Shown: positions 16,783 to 26,303, counted from the first letter of the stretch. The stretch: DNA of 64,000 nt from Flavobacterium subsaxonicum WB 4.1-42 = DSM 21790 (GCF_000422725.1 NZ_AUGP01000004.1:1-64000), one strand, 5' to 3'. Numbers and translations: made by a program. The notes: a model not told the origin generated them from the sequence alone.

Positions 16783-17538
16783 ATGGAAAATTTGAATGAC
16801 TATCTTCCGCAAAGCATATCGGGCAAAAGAGTACTGGTTACAGGTGGTAGTACAGGCATAGGCCGTGCCATTGTGGTGCTGTTGGCATCGTTAGGTGCCG
16901 ATGTGCTTTTTTTAGGCAATAAAGCGCAATATTTAAACGATGCCCTGGCCGATGCCAGCAGAACTGCCAAAGGCAAAGTGTTCGGCTTTGTAGCCGATGT
17001 ATCTCAGGAGTCGGAAATTGAGCGTATTTTTAAAGAAGTAGATGATAAACTGGGCACGCTGGATATTTTAATAAATAACGCCGCAACCGGTGCCGGCAAC
17101 GTTACCGATGGTGTGTATGCCGACTGGCAGTACGTGTTAGATACCAATCTGCTAAGTTACCTGGCCTGTTGTGCCGGGGCAATTGAACGTATGGCCAAAA
17201 GGCAGGAGGGGCACATTGTAAACATAGGCTCTATGAGTGCCGAAATACGCGAGGCTACCGGCTCTATTTATGTGGCCACCAAGGCGGGCATACAGGCGTA
17301 TAGCGAGGCTTTGCGCAAGGAGGTTAACAAGCAGGGTATAAAGGTTACTTTGGTGGAACCCGGCGCGGTTGATACCGATATGCAGCAAAAGCCAACCGCC
17401 GAAAAGCTGCTAAAAGTAGAAAATTTAGAAATGCTAAAGGCCGATGATATTGCCGTGGCGGTGCTCTATGCCCTTAGCCAGCCCAAACGCTGCGATGTGG
17501 TAGAAATTAAGGTACGGCCACACCTTCAGCTAATATAA
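16783..17538 (+). CDS. Short-chain dehydrogenase/reductase
   Basis: 251 residues, classical SDR. Cofactor motif TGGSTGIG near residue 20, NNAATG near residue 90, Ser-Tyr-Lys catalytic set with YVATKAG. The N-terminus (about 13 residues before the first strand) is slightly long. A PG/TDM motif after the active site (VEPGAVDTDM) is standard. Starts 9 bp after the mscS stop. Substrate not assignable. Confidence 0.87.
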   Translation: MENLNDYLPQSISGKRVLVTGGSTGIGRAIVVLLASLGADVLFLGNKAQYLNDALADASRTAKGKVFGFVADVSQESEIERIFKEVDDKLGTLDILINNAATGAGNVTDGVYADWQYVLDTNLLSYLACCAGAIERMAKRQEGHIVNIGSMSAEIREATGSIYVATKAGIQAYSEALRKEVNKQGIKVTLVEPGAVDTDMQQKPTAEKLLKVENLEMLKADDIAVAVLYALSQPKRCDVVEIKVRPHLQLI

Positions 17539-17607
17539 GTTTGGCATCATATAAAAATTAACCATTACTATAAAAGTCTTAGTAAACTTTTGCATCTTTG
17601 TAGGTAT

Positions 17608-18345
17608 ATGAATTCAGGTAACTTTATGCAGCGCATTTATCTTTTGTTGTTCTGTTTAAGCGGCTTTGTGTCGTTTGCACAGGTTATGCAAACCGTAGAA
17701 AAAGATACGATAGAATTAGACAGCGTGCCTGCCGTGGCCGACCCTAAATACCGCGAAGACCAATTTTATGCCTCGGTAGCTTATGCGCTTATGCAGGGCA
17801 ACCCCGATGGTTATAAGCAATACTCGTTCTCAACCTCGTTAAGTACCGGTTTTTTGCGGGATATGCCCCTAAACAAACGCCGCAACCACTCTATTGCCCT
17901 TGGTTTTGGTTATACCTACAACAATATAAAACACAACCTTGCCGTAACCGAGAAAGGTGGGGTAAACAGCTATAATGTTATCGATAAAGACCAGTATAAA
18001 CTCAATAAGCTGGTGCTGCATTATTTAGATGTGCCATTAGAATTCAGGTGGCGAAATTCAGACTCCATCAGCCATAAATTCTGGAGGGTGTACCTGGGTG
18101 TTAAAGCAAGTTATATGTTTTATAACAAAGCCCAACTGGAACCCGAAGAGGGCGGCGGAACGGTTAAAATACGCAAAGACCCCAATATTAATAAGTTTGT
18201 GTACAGCACGTATATTTCGGCAGGGTGGAATACCTGGAACTTTTATGTGTCTTACGGTACCCCAATTTACGATACAGCCATGATAGATGGTAAGAGGTTA
18301 AAAATGAGTCCCGTTAAGCTTGGGCTTATATTTTATATCCTGTAG
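17608..18345 (+). CDS. Predicted outer-membrane beta-barrel protein (PorT-like size)
   Basis: 245 residues from ATG 17608; ATG 17626 would give the cleaner signal peptide MQRIYLLLFCLSGFVSFAQ and fits better with a CATCTTTG box at 17593-17600. The mature part has alternating strands rich in Tyr/Asn (ALGFGYTYNNIKHNLAV, YLDVPLEFRWRN, FYVSYGTPIYDTA) and ends in a hydrophobic FYIL, so a small eight-stranded barrel is likely. It resembles the outer-membrane beta-barrel group of Bacteroidota. Function unknown. The Crp/Fnr gene follows by 5 bp. Confidence 0.7.
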   Translation: MNSGNFMQRIYLLLFCLSGFVSFAQVMQTVEKDTIELDSVPAVADPKYREDQFYASVAYALMQGNPDGYKQYSFSTSLSTGFLRDMPLNKRRNHSIALGFGYTYNNIKHNLAVTEKGGVNSYNVIDKDQYKLNKLVLHYLDVPLEFRWRNSDSISHKFWRVYLGVKASYMFYNKAQLEPEEGGGTVKIRKDPNINKFVYSTYISAGWNTWNFYVSYGTPIYDTAMIDGKRLKMSPVKLGLIFYIL

Positions 18346-18350
18346 CCCTT

Positions 18351-18911
18351 ATGCTTACTACCTTAAAGCAGCATATAGAGCAGCTTGTACCGCTAACCGA
18401 TGCCGAGTTTGCGCAAATTGCCTCATTTTTTACCGAGAAGAAATTTAAAAAACACCAATTCCTTATCCAGGAAGGCGAAGCAGCTCCCTACGAATTTTTT
18501 GTGGTTAAGGGCCTTGTTAAAGCCTATCATACAGATACCGATGGCAAAACCCACATACTGCAATTTGGCCAGGAACAATGGTGGATAACCGATTATCAGG
18601 CCTTTTACAGCGGCGCTACGGCAACCCTTGCCATAGATTGTATAGAAGATACCCACGTTTTGTGCATTACCCGCGCTAACCGCGAATTGCTGTGTGCCAA
18701 CCAACGTAAAATGGAGCAGTTTTACCTTAAAAAGTCGAGCTTTGGCTACATGGCGCTGCAACGCCGCATACTATCGTTACTTACCACCAATGCTAAAGAG
18801 CGGTATGAGCAATTGCTGCTGCAATATCCGGGGCTGATTAACCGCGTTCCTAAAACGCTTATTGCTGCTTACCTTGGTCTATCGCGCGAAACGCTCAGCA
18901 GGCTTTCCTAA
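18351..18911 (+). CDS. Crp/Fnr-family transcriptional regulator
   Basis: 186 residues: N-terminal cyclic-nucleotide-like beta-roll (residues about 10-125), dimer helix, then a winged-helix part (LPKTLIAAYLGLSRETLSRL in outline). It stops right after LSRETLSRLS, several residues shorter than usual, so the recognition helix is present but the wing is minimal; a small C-terminal truncation is possible. No cysteines in an Fnr-type FeS arrangement. A CRP-like palindrome lies 14 bp after the stop, ahead of the next gene, a likely target. Confidence 0.85.
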   Translation: MLTTLKQHIEQLVPLTDAEFAQIASFFTEKKFKKHQFLIQEGEAAPYEFFVVKGLVKAYHTDTDGKTHILQFGQEQWWITDYQAFYSGATATLAIDCIEDTHVLCITRANRELLCANQRKMEQFYLKKSSFGYMALQRRILSLLTTNAKERYEQLLLQYPGLINRVPKTLIAAYLGLSRETLSRLS

Positions 18912-18925
18912 GCTTTCGCCGCAGG

Positions 18926-18941
18926 TGTGATGCACATCACA
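18926..18941. promoter_or_regulatory. CRP-like palindromic operator
   Basis: TGTGATGCACATCACA has perfect 7-bp arms (TGTGATG / CATCACA). A half-site GTGATG follows near 18950. A -7 box TATATTTG lies at 18968-18975, so the site is about 27 bp upstream of it, consistent with activation of the DJ-1/PfpI gene by the Crp/Fnr protein encoded just upstream (inference). Confidence 0.55.
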
Positions 18942-19020
18942 GTAAAATCGTGATGTACGTCCTTCGTTATATTTGGCTTTACGCCGAACTTTGTACCTGT
19001 AATTATAACCTAAATTATTT

Positions 19021-19794
19021 ATGATGCATAAAATAACAAAGGCAATGGCTGTTATAGTACTGTTTGCTGTTGCTGTACAGGGATATTCTCAAACCGTAAA
19101 AAAAGAAGTTAAGATGAAAAAGAAAATATTATTTGTGGTTACCAGCCACGATACAAAAGGCAGTACCGGCGAGCCTACCGGGTTTTATTTGGGCGAGGTT
19201 GCACACCCGTGGGAGGTGTTGCACAATGCTGGCTATGAGATAGATTTTGTTAGCCCTAAAGGAGGCAAAGCACCTGTTGATGGCTTCGATCTGACCGATA
19301 AAGTTAATAAAGAGTTTTGGGAAAATGCCGAATACCACAACAAGATTGAGCATACCCTTACACCAGCCCAGGTTAACGTAAACGATTATGCTGCTATATA
19401 CTATGCAGGCGGGCATGGCGCCATGTGGGACTTTGCCCATAATACAGCCCTTGCCAAACTTGCTGCTACAATATATGATAATGGCGGTATTGTGGGTGCT
19501 GTTTGCCACGGCCCTGCGGGACTGGTTAATATTAAACTGGCTAACGGTGAGTATTTGGTAGGCGGTAAAAAGGTAAATGCCTTTACCAACGAAGAAGAAA
19601 CTGCGGTTAAACTGGAAAAAGTTGTACCGTTTTTGCTGGAAGATAAACTTATTGAACGTGGTGCTAAATTCGAAAAATCGGGTATGTGGCAGGTGCATGT
19701 AACTACCGATGGCAGGCTGGTAACAGGCCAGAATCCGCAATCGGCAAAAGGCGTAGGCGAGGCTATTTTAGCGTTGCTTAAAAAAGCGAAGTAA
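19021..19794 (+). CDS. Exported DJ-1/PfpI family protein (HchA/Hsp31-like)
   Basis: 257 residues. An N-terminal signal peptide (cleavage near YSQ, residue 24) precedes a full DJ-1/PfpI domain. The nucleophilic-elbow Cys is in GAVCHGPAGL, with the conserved Glu in GFYLGEVAHP and the adjacent His giving the Hsp31-type triad. Cytoplasmic relatives act as glyoxalase III or deglycase-like enzymes; export is the unusual point. An internal ATG (MKKKILFVV, residue 31) would give a cytoplasmic form of normal length. Preceded by a CRP-like site. Confidence 0.85.
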   Translation: MMHKITKAMAVIVLFAVAVQGYSQTVKKEVKMKKKILFVVTSHDTKGSTGEPTGFYLGEVAHPWEVLHNAGYEIDFVSPKGGKAPVDGFDLTDKVNKEFWENAEYHNKIEHTLTPAQVNVNDYAAIYYAGGHGAMWDFAHNTALAKLAATIYDNGGIVGAVCHGPAGLVNIKLANGEYLVGGKKVNAFTNEEETAVKLEKVVPFLLEDKLIERGAKFEKSGMWQVHVTTDGRLVTGQNPQSAKGVGEAILALLKKAK

Positions 19795-19816
19795 ATTATT
19801 AGTGAAGATAGTTAAG

Positions 19817-19849
19817 GGGCGGGGAATGTAAATTCTCTGCCCTTTTTTG
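19817..19849 (+). terminator. Terminator of the DJ-1/PfpI gene
   Basis: Stem GGGCGGGGAAT / ATTCTCTGCCC with a 4-nt loop and a run of six T, ending just before the stop of the convergent membrane gene. Confidence 0.75.
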
Positions 19850-19851
19850 TT

Positions 19852-20469
19852 TTATGCCGATGGCAGCAGCCAGATGTACCACAGCCCTACCTGCGGCAAA
19901 ATGCCCAGCAGTGCACCCAACGCCAGTTCGCTTAAAGAATGGGCTTTTAATTGCAGCCTGGACGAGGCTACAAAACCACAGCTCAGTATAAAAAAGGCAA
20001 TTACATACACAAAGCGTATGTGGTAGTAAGCCGATATGCTAATTATAAACATGGTTAAGGTGGTAACACCCATCATGTGCAGGCTGGCTTTATGCCCAAA
20101 AAGTACCAGGGCAAGTGCCAGTACGGTACTTATCATCAATCCAAGAAAATAGTAGTATAATTCCGGAATGGTTACCGCCGCAAAGCTGTGCTTTACAAGC
20201 ATAAGCAGCAGCAGCGAGTAAAATGCCAGTGGCAGCCTGCGCTCTTTTTTATCCAGCAGCATTTTAGATTTTATACGCCCTAACGACTGTAATAAATAAA
20301 ACAACGATATGGGCAACAGCACCGTAAGTATAAGCACCTGTATAAAAACAAGGTAAATCTCGTTATTATGAAAGTACTTACCTGCTATAAAAAAGTAAAA
20401 CAACGTAGCATATACGGGTATAAACAACGGGTGGAACAGGTAAGAAAACCAGCTTATAAACTTTTGCAT
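19852..20469 (-). CDS. Integral membrane protein, possible PAP2-like relative
   Basis: 205 residues with about six hydrophobic segments. The late motif LQLKAHSLSELALGALLG recalls the His-containing third phosphatase motif of the PAP2 superfamily, and KKERRLP could be the first, but the central SGH motif is not evident, so catalysis is uncertain. It starts 4 bp after the rpoN stop, so it is co-transcribed with rpoN. Function unknown. Confidence 0.6.
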   Translation of the reverse strand: MQKFISWFSYLFHPLFIPVYATLFYFFIAGKYFHNNEIYLVFIQVLILTVLLPISLFYLLQSLGRIKSKMLLDKKERRLPLAFYSLLLLMLVKHSFAAVTIPELYYYFLGLMISTVLALALVLFGHKASLHMMGVTTLTMFIISISAYYHIRFVYVIAFFILSCGFVASSRLQLKAHSLSELALGALLGILPQVGLWYIWLLPSA

Positions 20470-20473
20470 GCGT

Positions 20474-21946
20474 TTATATTTTCTTTCTCATACGTGCTAC
20501 AGGTATGTCTAACTGTTCGCGGTATTTGGCAATGGTACGGCGGGCTATAGGGTAGCCACGCTCTTTAAGTATATCGGCCAGTTTATCATCCGGCAGGGGT
20601 TTTCTTTTGTCTTCTTCAGAGATAACGGTTTCCAGTATTTTCTTAATTTCGATGGTAGAAACATCCTCGCCCTGGTCGTTTTTCATGGCTTCGCTAAAAA
20701 ACTCCTTAATAAGCTTGGTGCCATAAGGGGTTTCTACATATTTGCTGTTGGCCACACGCGACACGGTAGAAATATCCAGCCCCACCATGTCGGCAATATC
20801 TTTAAGGATCATTGGACGAAGCTTGCCTTCATCGCCATCTAAAAAAAACTCTTCCTGATAGTGCATAATGGCATTCATGGTAACAAAAAGCGTTTCCTGG
20901 CGCTGGCGTATAGCGTCTATAAACCATTTGGCGCTGTCCAGTTTTTGCTTTATAAACTGCACGGCATCTTTTTGCTGGGATGATTTATCGCGGCTGTCTT
21001 TATAGCTTTGCAGCATTTCCTGGTAGTCTTTGCTAACATGCAGCTCTGGCGCGTTACGCCCGTTAAGCGAAAGTTCCAGCTCGCCATCTACAATTTTAAT
21101 GGCAAAATCAGGTACCACATGCTCTACCGCTTTAGATGACGTACTGTCGTAGCTTCCGCCCGGTTTAGGGTTAAGCCTTTCAATTTCGTCAATAGCGGCG
21201 CGCAACTGGTCTTGCGAAATATCATATTTTTGAAGTAGCTTGTCGTAATGTTTTTTGGTAAAGGCATCAAACTGGGTTTCCAATATGCTAATGGCCAGTT
21301 CTATGGGGGCAGTAGGGGTTTTATGCTTTAGCTGAAGCAGCAGGCATTCCTGCAAATCGCTTGCGCCCACGCCGCTTGGCTCCAATTGGTGAATAATGTG
21401 CATAATATGCTCCACCATTTTCTCGTCGGTATACACGCCCTGTGTAAAAGCAAGGTCGTCTACTATATCCGGTATACTACGGCGAATGTAGCCCATATCG
21501 TCTATACTGCCCACGAGGAATTCGGCAATTTCGCGCTCATCGTCGTTTAGTATAAAAGTGTTAAGCTGGTCTATAAGGCTTTGGTGAAAGCTAACCGGGG
21601 CAGCAAAAGGCATGCTGCGGTCTTCGTCATCATCACTGTAATTGTTGGCCTGTAGTTTATAATCGGGGGTTTCGTCGTCGCTAAGGTATTCGTCTATATT
21701 AATCTCGTCGGCTTCAATCCTGTCGTTATCATAATCATCATAATCGTCAAATTCATCGGTAGTATCAAATTCATCCTTTTCATATTCCGGTTCGTCCGTT
21801 CCGGTTTCCAGGGCGGGGTTTTCTACCATCTCTTCTTTAAGGCGCTGCTCAAAAGCCTGCGTAGGCAGTTGTATCAGCTTCATCAACTGGATTTGCTGTG
21901 GCGATAATTTTTGCGATAACTTTAATTGTAAATTCTGCTTAAGCAT
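20474..21946 (-). CDS. rpoN: RNA polymerase sigma-54 factor
   Basis: 490 residues from ATG 21946; the longer frame adds 16 residues not seen in the family. Region I begins MLKQNLQLKLSQKLSPQQIQ, the glutamine/leucine-rich activator-binding part; region II is strongly acidic (EYEKDEFDTTDEFDDYDDYD in outline); region III ends with the RpoN box near the C-terminus (here ARRTIAKYREQLDIP). Directs transcription from -24/-12 promoters with AAA+ activators, none of which is encoded in this window. Confidence 0.96.
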   Translation of the reverse strand: MLKQNLQLKLSQKLSPQQIQLMKLIQLPTQAFEQRLKEEMVENPALETGTDEPEYEKDEFDTTDEFDDYDDYDNDRIEADEINIDEYLSDDETPDYKLQANNYSDDDEDRSMPFAAPVSFHQSLIDQLNTFILNDDEREIAEFLVGSIDDMGYIRRSIPDIVDDLAFTQGVYTDEKMVEHIMHIIHQLEPSGVGASDLQECLLLQLKHKTPTAPIELAISILETQFDAFTKKHYDKLLQKYDISQDQLRAAIDEIERLNPKPGGSYDSTSSKAVEHVVPDFAIKIVDGELELSLNGRNAPELHVSKDYQEMLQSYKDSRDKSSQQKDAVQFIKQKLDSAKWFIDAIRQRQETLFVTMNAIMHYQEEFFLDGDEGKLRPMILKDIADMVGLDISTVSRVANSKYVETPYGTKLIKEFFSEAMKNDQGEDVSTIEIKKILETVISEEDKRKPLPDDKLADILKERGYPIARRTIAKYREQLDIPVARMRKKI

Positions 21947-22143
21947 ATAAAACGGGACTATTTTGTACAGTATAAAAGTACAAAAAGCAGGCATAATTAT
22001 TGATGCTTTTTAGATAAAATTATAAATGGCGTTAAGCAGAGTTGCCGATTTTGCTGATTGTGCGCGGCATAACATAAGTTATCTGTAATTGCTTAACTTA
22101 GCACATACTTAAAAACAGGTTATAATTTTACAAATACGGCTGC

Positions 22144-23721
22144 TTGAATACTTTTATTACATACTTTTTTTTGTTGGCCCTCTTGCCTGTCTATGCTCAA
22201 AGCCCAACGCAAAAAAAGCTGGATAGCCTGGAGCAGGTACTGCTGACTGTAAATAAAAACGACACCAAAAAAATAGTAAGCATTGGCGAATATCTTATAG
22301 CCAATACTGAATCTGACGAAAAGAAGTTTTACCTGTTGGGGATAATAATCTCGTCGTATGCTACTAACAACGATAAAAAGAAATCGATAGAATACCTTTT
22401 CAGGGCCAAGAAAATAGCCGAAGATATTGGCGATGTTGAGCTTACTACCAAGGTATACGCTACTTTGGCTAGCCTGTATGCATCGCTTAAGCTAAATGAT
22501 AAAGCCATGCTGTATTTAAAAGAAGCCTGGCAGCAAACCGAAAAGCTACCTGCGGGTAACGAAAAAAGCAATATTCGTGCTTTTTTGTATAACGAACAGG
22601 GCAATTTTTACTATAATAACGAACAGTACAAACAGGCAAACACCAACTACAGGCAGTCTATTGCTGAGTTTAAAAAAGCATTGCCATCGGGCGGTGGGGC
22701 TAACACCCCGTTTTATTACAAGTCATTACTACACAATTACGGCAAATCGTTCCTGCAGTTAAACGAGCCCGATTCTTCTACGGCATATCTAAACAAAGCC
22801 CTTACGCTTAAAGATACGTTGTACCCCAATTTAAAGTATCATATTTATATTAGCCTTTCGGAGGCGTATGCCCACGCCGGCCACTACCAGCGGTCTATAG
22901 ACACGCTACAGGTAGTGCTAAATGATAAAGGTTTTGATATACCCGAGCTACAATCAGCGGCTTATTTAAACCTGTCGCGCAACTATAAAGCATTGGGCGA
23001 TATTACCAATTATGCGCTTTATAACGAAAAGTACCTTGCCCTTAGCCCGTATGTAAAAAATGAAGACCTGGCCGCCATAAGTACTGTGTTTAATGCCGAA
23101 CAGGGCGAAGCTATTGCGTCGGCTTCAGCATCTAAGCAAGATAGTTATTTGCTTATGCTGTGCCTGCTATTGGTTGTTGGAGCGGGGTCTGTTACGGTAT
23201 ATGTTATCTACAGGAAGAAAAAGAAAGAAAAGGCTATTTACACGTCGATTATAAAGAATCTGGAAAGCAAACTCACTCTCCCAATAGCTGAAGTAATTAC
23301 GGAAGAAGAAGAGGGAGAAACCCCGCAGGTTTCTATACCGCTACCGGTTGAGCAGGAGATTTTAAGTAAGCTGAGGCAGTTTGAAAATTCGGTAAAATTT
23401 ACCAACCCTAAGCTTACTATTGCAACGCTGGCAGTACAGTTTAAAACCAATACTACCTATCTGTCTGAAATTATAAACCGCGAAAAAGGCAAGAATTTTA
23501 ATGCCTACATCAACGAGCTTCGCATTAATTACATTTGTAATAAAATCTACACCAATCCGGAATATCTCAATTATAAAATAAGCTACCTGGCCGAATCCTG
23601 CGGCTTTAATTCGCACAGTGCCTTTGCTACTGTCTTTAAAAATGTGACGGGAATTTCGCCGTCGGCATTTTTAAAACAGGCTTTAAAAAACAATGCCAAT
23701 ACATTGGTTGAATTTAATTAA
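22144..23721 (+). CDS. TPR-containing membrane AraC-family regulator
   Basis: 525 residues. Signal peptide (cleavage after YAQ), periplasmic helical TPR repeats (about residues 60-300: AKVYATLASLYASLKLNDKA and similar), one membrane helix near residues 335-355 (LLMLCLLLVVGAGSVTVYVI) followed by a Lys-rich stop, then a cytoplasmic AraC DNA-binding domain with two helix-turn-helices (LAVQFKTNTTYLSEIIN; LAESCGFNSHSAFATVFKNV). This one-component architecture is common in Flavobacteriia. The start is TTG 22144, the only one preserving the signal peptide. Divergent from rpoN; target unknown. Confidence 0.9.
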   Translation: MNTFITYFFLLALLPVYAQSPTQKKLDSLEQVLLTVNKNDTKKIVSIGEYLIANTESDEKKFYLLGIIISSYATNNDKKKSIEYLFRAKKIAEDIGDVELTTKVYATLASLYASLKLNDKAMLYLKEAWQQTEKLPAGNEKSNIRAFLYNEQGNFYYNNEQYKQANTNYRQSIAEFKKALPSGGGANTPFYYKSLLHNYGKSFLQLNEPDSSTAYLNKALTLKDTLYPNLKYHIYISLSEAYAHAGHYQRSIDTLQVVLNDKGFDIPELQSAAYLNLSRNYKALGDITNYALYNEKYLALSPYVKNEDLAAISTVFNAEQGEAIASASASKQDSYLLMLCLLLVVGAGSVTVYVIYRKKKKEKAIYTSIIKNLESKLTLPIAEVITEEEEGETPQVSIPLPVEQEILSKLRQFENSVKFTNPKLTIATLAVQFKTNTTYLSEIINREKGKNFNAYINELRINYICNKIYTNPEYLNYKISYLAESCGFNSHSAFATVFKNVTGISPSAFLKQALKNNANTLVEFN

Positions 23722-23843
23722 AAAGCTGATTTATAGTTATATAAGGCGGTTTTTAGGCTTTATAAATGGCTGATTTTACAAGCCTGTTGCTTTGCTCTTA
23801 CTGTTTGTACTGTTACTTTTACAACTATACAAAAATTAAGACC

Positions 23844-24656
23844 ATGAAAAAAACTACCTTGTTACTTACAGGTTTGCTGTTATCAGTTAAACTATTTGCG
23901 CAGGTTACTCCGTACACCACTGCAGCATCTTTACAAAACGATTTTACTGGCACTATAGTTACCGAAGACTTTACCGGTGGTCTAAGCGAACCTTTTATTT
24001 GCGGAAACGTAGTTAGCAGCGCAGGCAACGATTGCTTTGAGGCAGGCGTGCTTGTTGCCGGGTTCGAATTATCGGCCACTAACGATGGGCCTATTGTTTT
24101 TTTACCGGAAGGTTTTTTACCGTCGGAAAACGAAACACCGAGATTGGGCGCCAATGCCGGCCTTGAAGTTACAGTACTTACTTTTACGGCCGATAATGTA
24201 TTTGCCGTAGGCCATTCGTTACACGTTGATAACAGCGGCGATTTTAACTATACGGTGTACGATAAAAATGATGCCGTTATTTATGATGAAGACCTTGCAT
24301 TCTCTGGTTTTTACGGAATTATTTCTAACACACCTATTGGCAGGATAGAAATTAAATCTTTAGCTGATGCAGGAGAATTAATAGGCGATTTAATAATGGG
24401 CACCAATACCCTTAGTGTAAATAGCAATAAGGCCAACCAGTTTACCTACTATCCAAACCCGGTTAACGATGTGCTTACCGTACAGTCGGCTACGGCAATA
24501 ACATCTTTAAAGGTGGTAAACATGCTGGGCCAGGTAGTGGCTCAAAACAATGCAAGCACTACTATAAGCCTTAGCGCTGTAAATACAGGAAGCTACTTTG
24601 TACAGGCCACTTTTGAGAATGGCGCTACCGAAGCTTTCAGGGTTGTTAAGAAATAA
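23844..24656 (+). CDS. T9SS type A sorting domain protein (secreted)
   Basis: 270 residues from ATG 23844, which begins a clean signal peptide (MKKTTLLLTGLLLSVKLFAQ); the longer frame adds 26 residues. The central domain (residues about 20-190) is a beta-rich region with two Cys (ICGN, NDCFE), probably a PEP-CTERM/lectin-like beta sandwich. The C-terminal 75 residues are a type IX secretion sorting signal (TYYPNPVNDVLTV, MLGQVV, LSAVNTGSYFV, FRVVKK). Exported through T9SS and attached to or released from the cell surface. Confidence 0.88.
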   Translation: MKKTTLLLTGLLLSVKLFAQVTPYTTAASLQNDFTGTIVTEDFTGGLSEPFICGNVVSSAGNDCFEAGVLVAGFELSATNDGPIVFLPEGFLPSENETPRLGANAGLEVTVLTFTADNVFAVGHSLHVDNSGDFNYTVYDKNDAVIYDEDLAFSGFYGIISNTPIGRIEIKSLADAGELIGDLIMGTNTLSVNSNKANQFTYYPNPVNDVLTVQSATAITSLKVVNMLGQVVAQNNASTTISLSAVNTGSYFVQATFENGATEAFRVVKK

Positions 24657-24672
24657 CTATCTTATCTTATAA

Positions 24673-24713
24673 AACAAAAAAGGCATTACAATGTAAATTG
24701 TAATGCCTTTTTT
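24673..24713. terminator. Bidirectional terminator between the T9SS protein gene and asnS
   Basis: AAAAAAGGCATTACAAT / ATTGTAATGCCTTTTTT, a perfect 17-bp stem with a GTAA loop, T-rich on both strands. Confidence 0.9.
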
Positions 24714-24734
24714 GATATGTAGTGAACCCTGTTT

Positions 24735-26183
24735 TTAAAACTCTGCGTTTTGCGGAGTTCTTGGAAAAGGAATAACGTCTCTAATATTACCCATACCGGT
24801 TACAAACAATACAAGGCGCTCAAAGCCAAGGCCAAAGCCACTGTGTACTGCGGTGCCAAAACGGCGGGTATCAAGGTACCACCAAAGTTCTTTTTCGTCG
24901 ATACCAAGGTCGGCAATTTTTTGCTGAAGCACCTCAAGGCGCTCCTCACGCTGCGATCCGCCCACAATCTCGCCAATACCCGGGAAAAGGATATCCATTG
25001 CCCTTACGGTTTGCCTGTCTTGTGGCGCATCATCATTAAGCCTCATGTAGAACGCTTTAATTTTTGCAGGGTAATCAAACAAAATTACCGGGCATTTAAA
25101 GTGTTTCTCTACTAAAAAGCGTTCGTGCTCACTCTGTAAATCAGCACCCCACTCTTCAATAATATAGTTAAATTTCTTGTTCTTATTAGGCTTAGAGTTT
25201 TTAAGAATCTCAATAGCCTCGGTATAGCTAACACGCTTAAAGTTGTTCTCTAAAACAAAGTTCAGTTTTGCCAAAAGGCTCATTTCACTACGCTCTGCCA
25301 TTGGCTTTGTTTTCTCCTCGTCAGTCAAACGCTGGTCTAAGAATTTAAGGTCGTCTTCGCAACGCTCTAAAGCATATTTAATAACGTACTGAATAAAATC
25401 TTCGGCAAGGTCCATGTTGGCATCCAGGTCGTTAAAAGCAACCTCCGGCTCTACCATCCAGAACTCGGCAAGGTGGCGGCTTGTGTTACTGTTCTCGGCA
25501 CGGAAAGTTGGACCAAACGTATATACCTGGCCCAAAGCCATAGCATAGGTTTCGGCTTCAAGCTGGCCCGATACGGTTAGGTTGGTTTCCTTACCAAAAA
25601 AGTCTTGTTTATAATCTACAGCACCTTCTTCGTTCTTGGGGGCATCGTTTATTGGCAATGAAGTTACATGAAACATCTCGCCCGCGCCCTCGGCATCGCT
25701 ACCGGTAATAATTGGCGTGTTTACATACACAAAGCCTTTTTCCTGAAAGTACTGGTGGATGGCAAAAGATAGTACCGAACGTACCCTCATAATGGCACCA
25801 AAAGCATTGGTACGCACACGCAGGTGGGCATTTTCACGCAAAAACTCAAGGCTTGGCTTGTTTTTTAGCTGTATAGGATATTTTTCGGCATCGCTGTCGC
25901 CCAGTATTTCAAGGTGTTTTACCTGTATTTCGTGCTTTTGGCCTGCGCCCTGGCTTTCTGTAAGGTTGCCCTTTACCAAAACGGCTGCACTTGTGGTTAG
26001 GCGTTTAAGGGTATCGGCAGATGTGTTTTCAAAATCTATTACTGCCTGTATATTATGAATTACAGACCCGTCGTTAATGGCTAAAAACTGATTGTTCCTA
26101 AAAGTTCTTACCCATCCTTTTACAATTACATCATCAATCGGCTTCGTGCTGTTTAGCAGGTCTTTAATTTTTGTGTGCTTCAT
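24735..26183 (-). CDS. asnS: Asparaginyl-tRNA synthetase
   Basis: Charges tRNA-Asn; class II synthetase, 482 residues. N-terminal OB anticodon-binding domain (about residues 15-105, VKGWVRTFRNN), then the catalytic core with motif 2 (GPTFRAENSNTSRHLAEFWM) and motif 3 (GLGFERLVLFVTGMGNIRD). The C-terminus FPRTPQNAEF is characteristic of AsnRS, which separates it from AspRS. Monocistronic. Confidence 0.97.
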   Translation of the reverse strand: MKHTKIKDLLNSTKPIDDVIVKGWVRTFRNNQFLAINDGSVIHNIQAVIDFENTSADTLKRLTTSAAVLVKGNLTESQGAGQKHEIQVKHLEILGDSDAEKYPIQLKNKPSLEFLRENAHLRVRTNAFGAIMRVRSVLSFAIHQYFQEKGFVYVNTPIITGSDAEGAGEMFHVTSLPINDAPKNEEGAVDYKQDFFGKETNLTVSGQLEAETYAMALGQVYTFGPTFRAENSNTSRHLAEFWMVEPEVAFNDLDANMDLAEDFIQYVIKYALERCEDDLKFLDQRLTDEEKTKPMAERSEMSLLAKLNFVLENNFKRVSYTEAIEILKNSKPNKNKKFNYIIEEWGADLQSEHERFLVEKHFKCPVILFDYPAKIKAFYMRLNDDAPQDRQTVRAMDILFPGIGEIVGGSQREERLEVLQQKIADLGIDEKELWWYLDTRRFGTAVHSGFGLGFERLVLFVTGMGNIRDVIPFPRTPQNAEF

Positions 26184-26303
26184 TTTTAAAAAAGATTAAT
26201 CTTTGTTTGTCTACAATAATTGCATAATATATATGTACTGGCCATGCAAATGCCTGCAAATGTAGTAAAAAGCACAAAAAAGTAGGGCTACCAACTACAC
26301 AAA

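Noticed and set aside
24055..24075. GGTTCGAATT, T-loop-like word
   Set aside because: Lies inside the T9SS protein gene; no acceptor or anticodon stem around it. No tRNA found elsewhere either.
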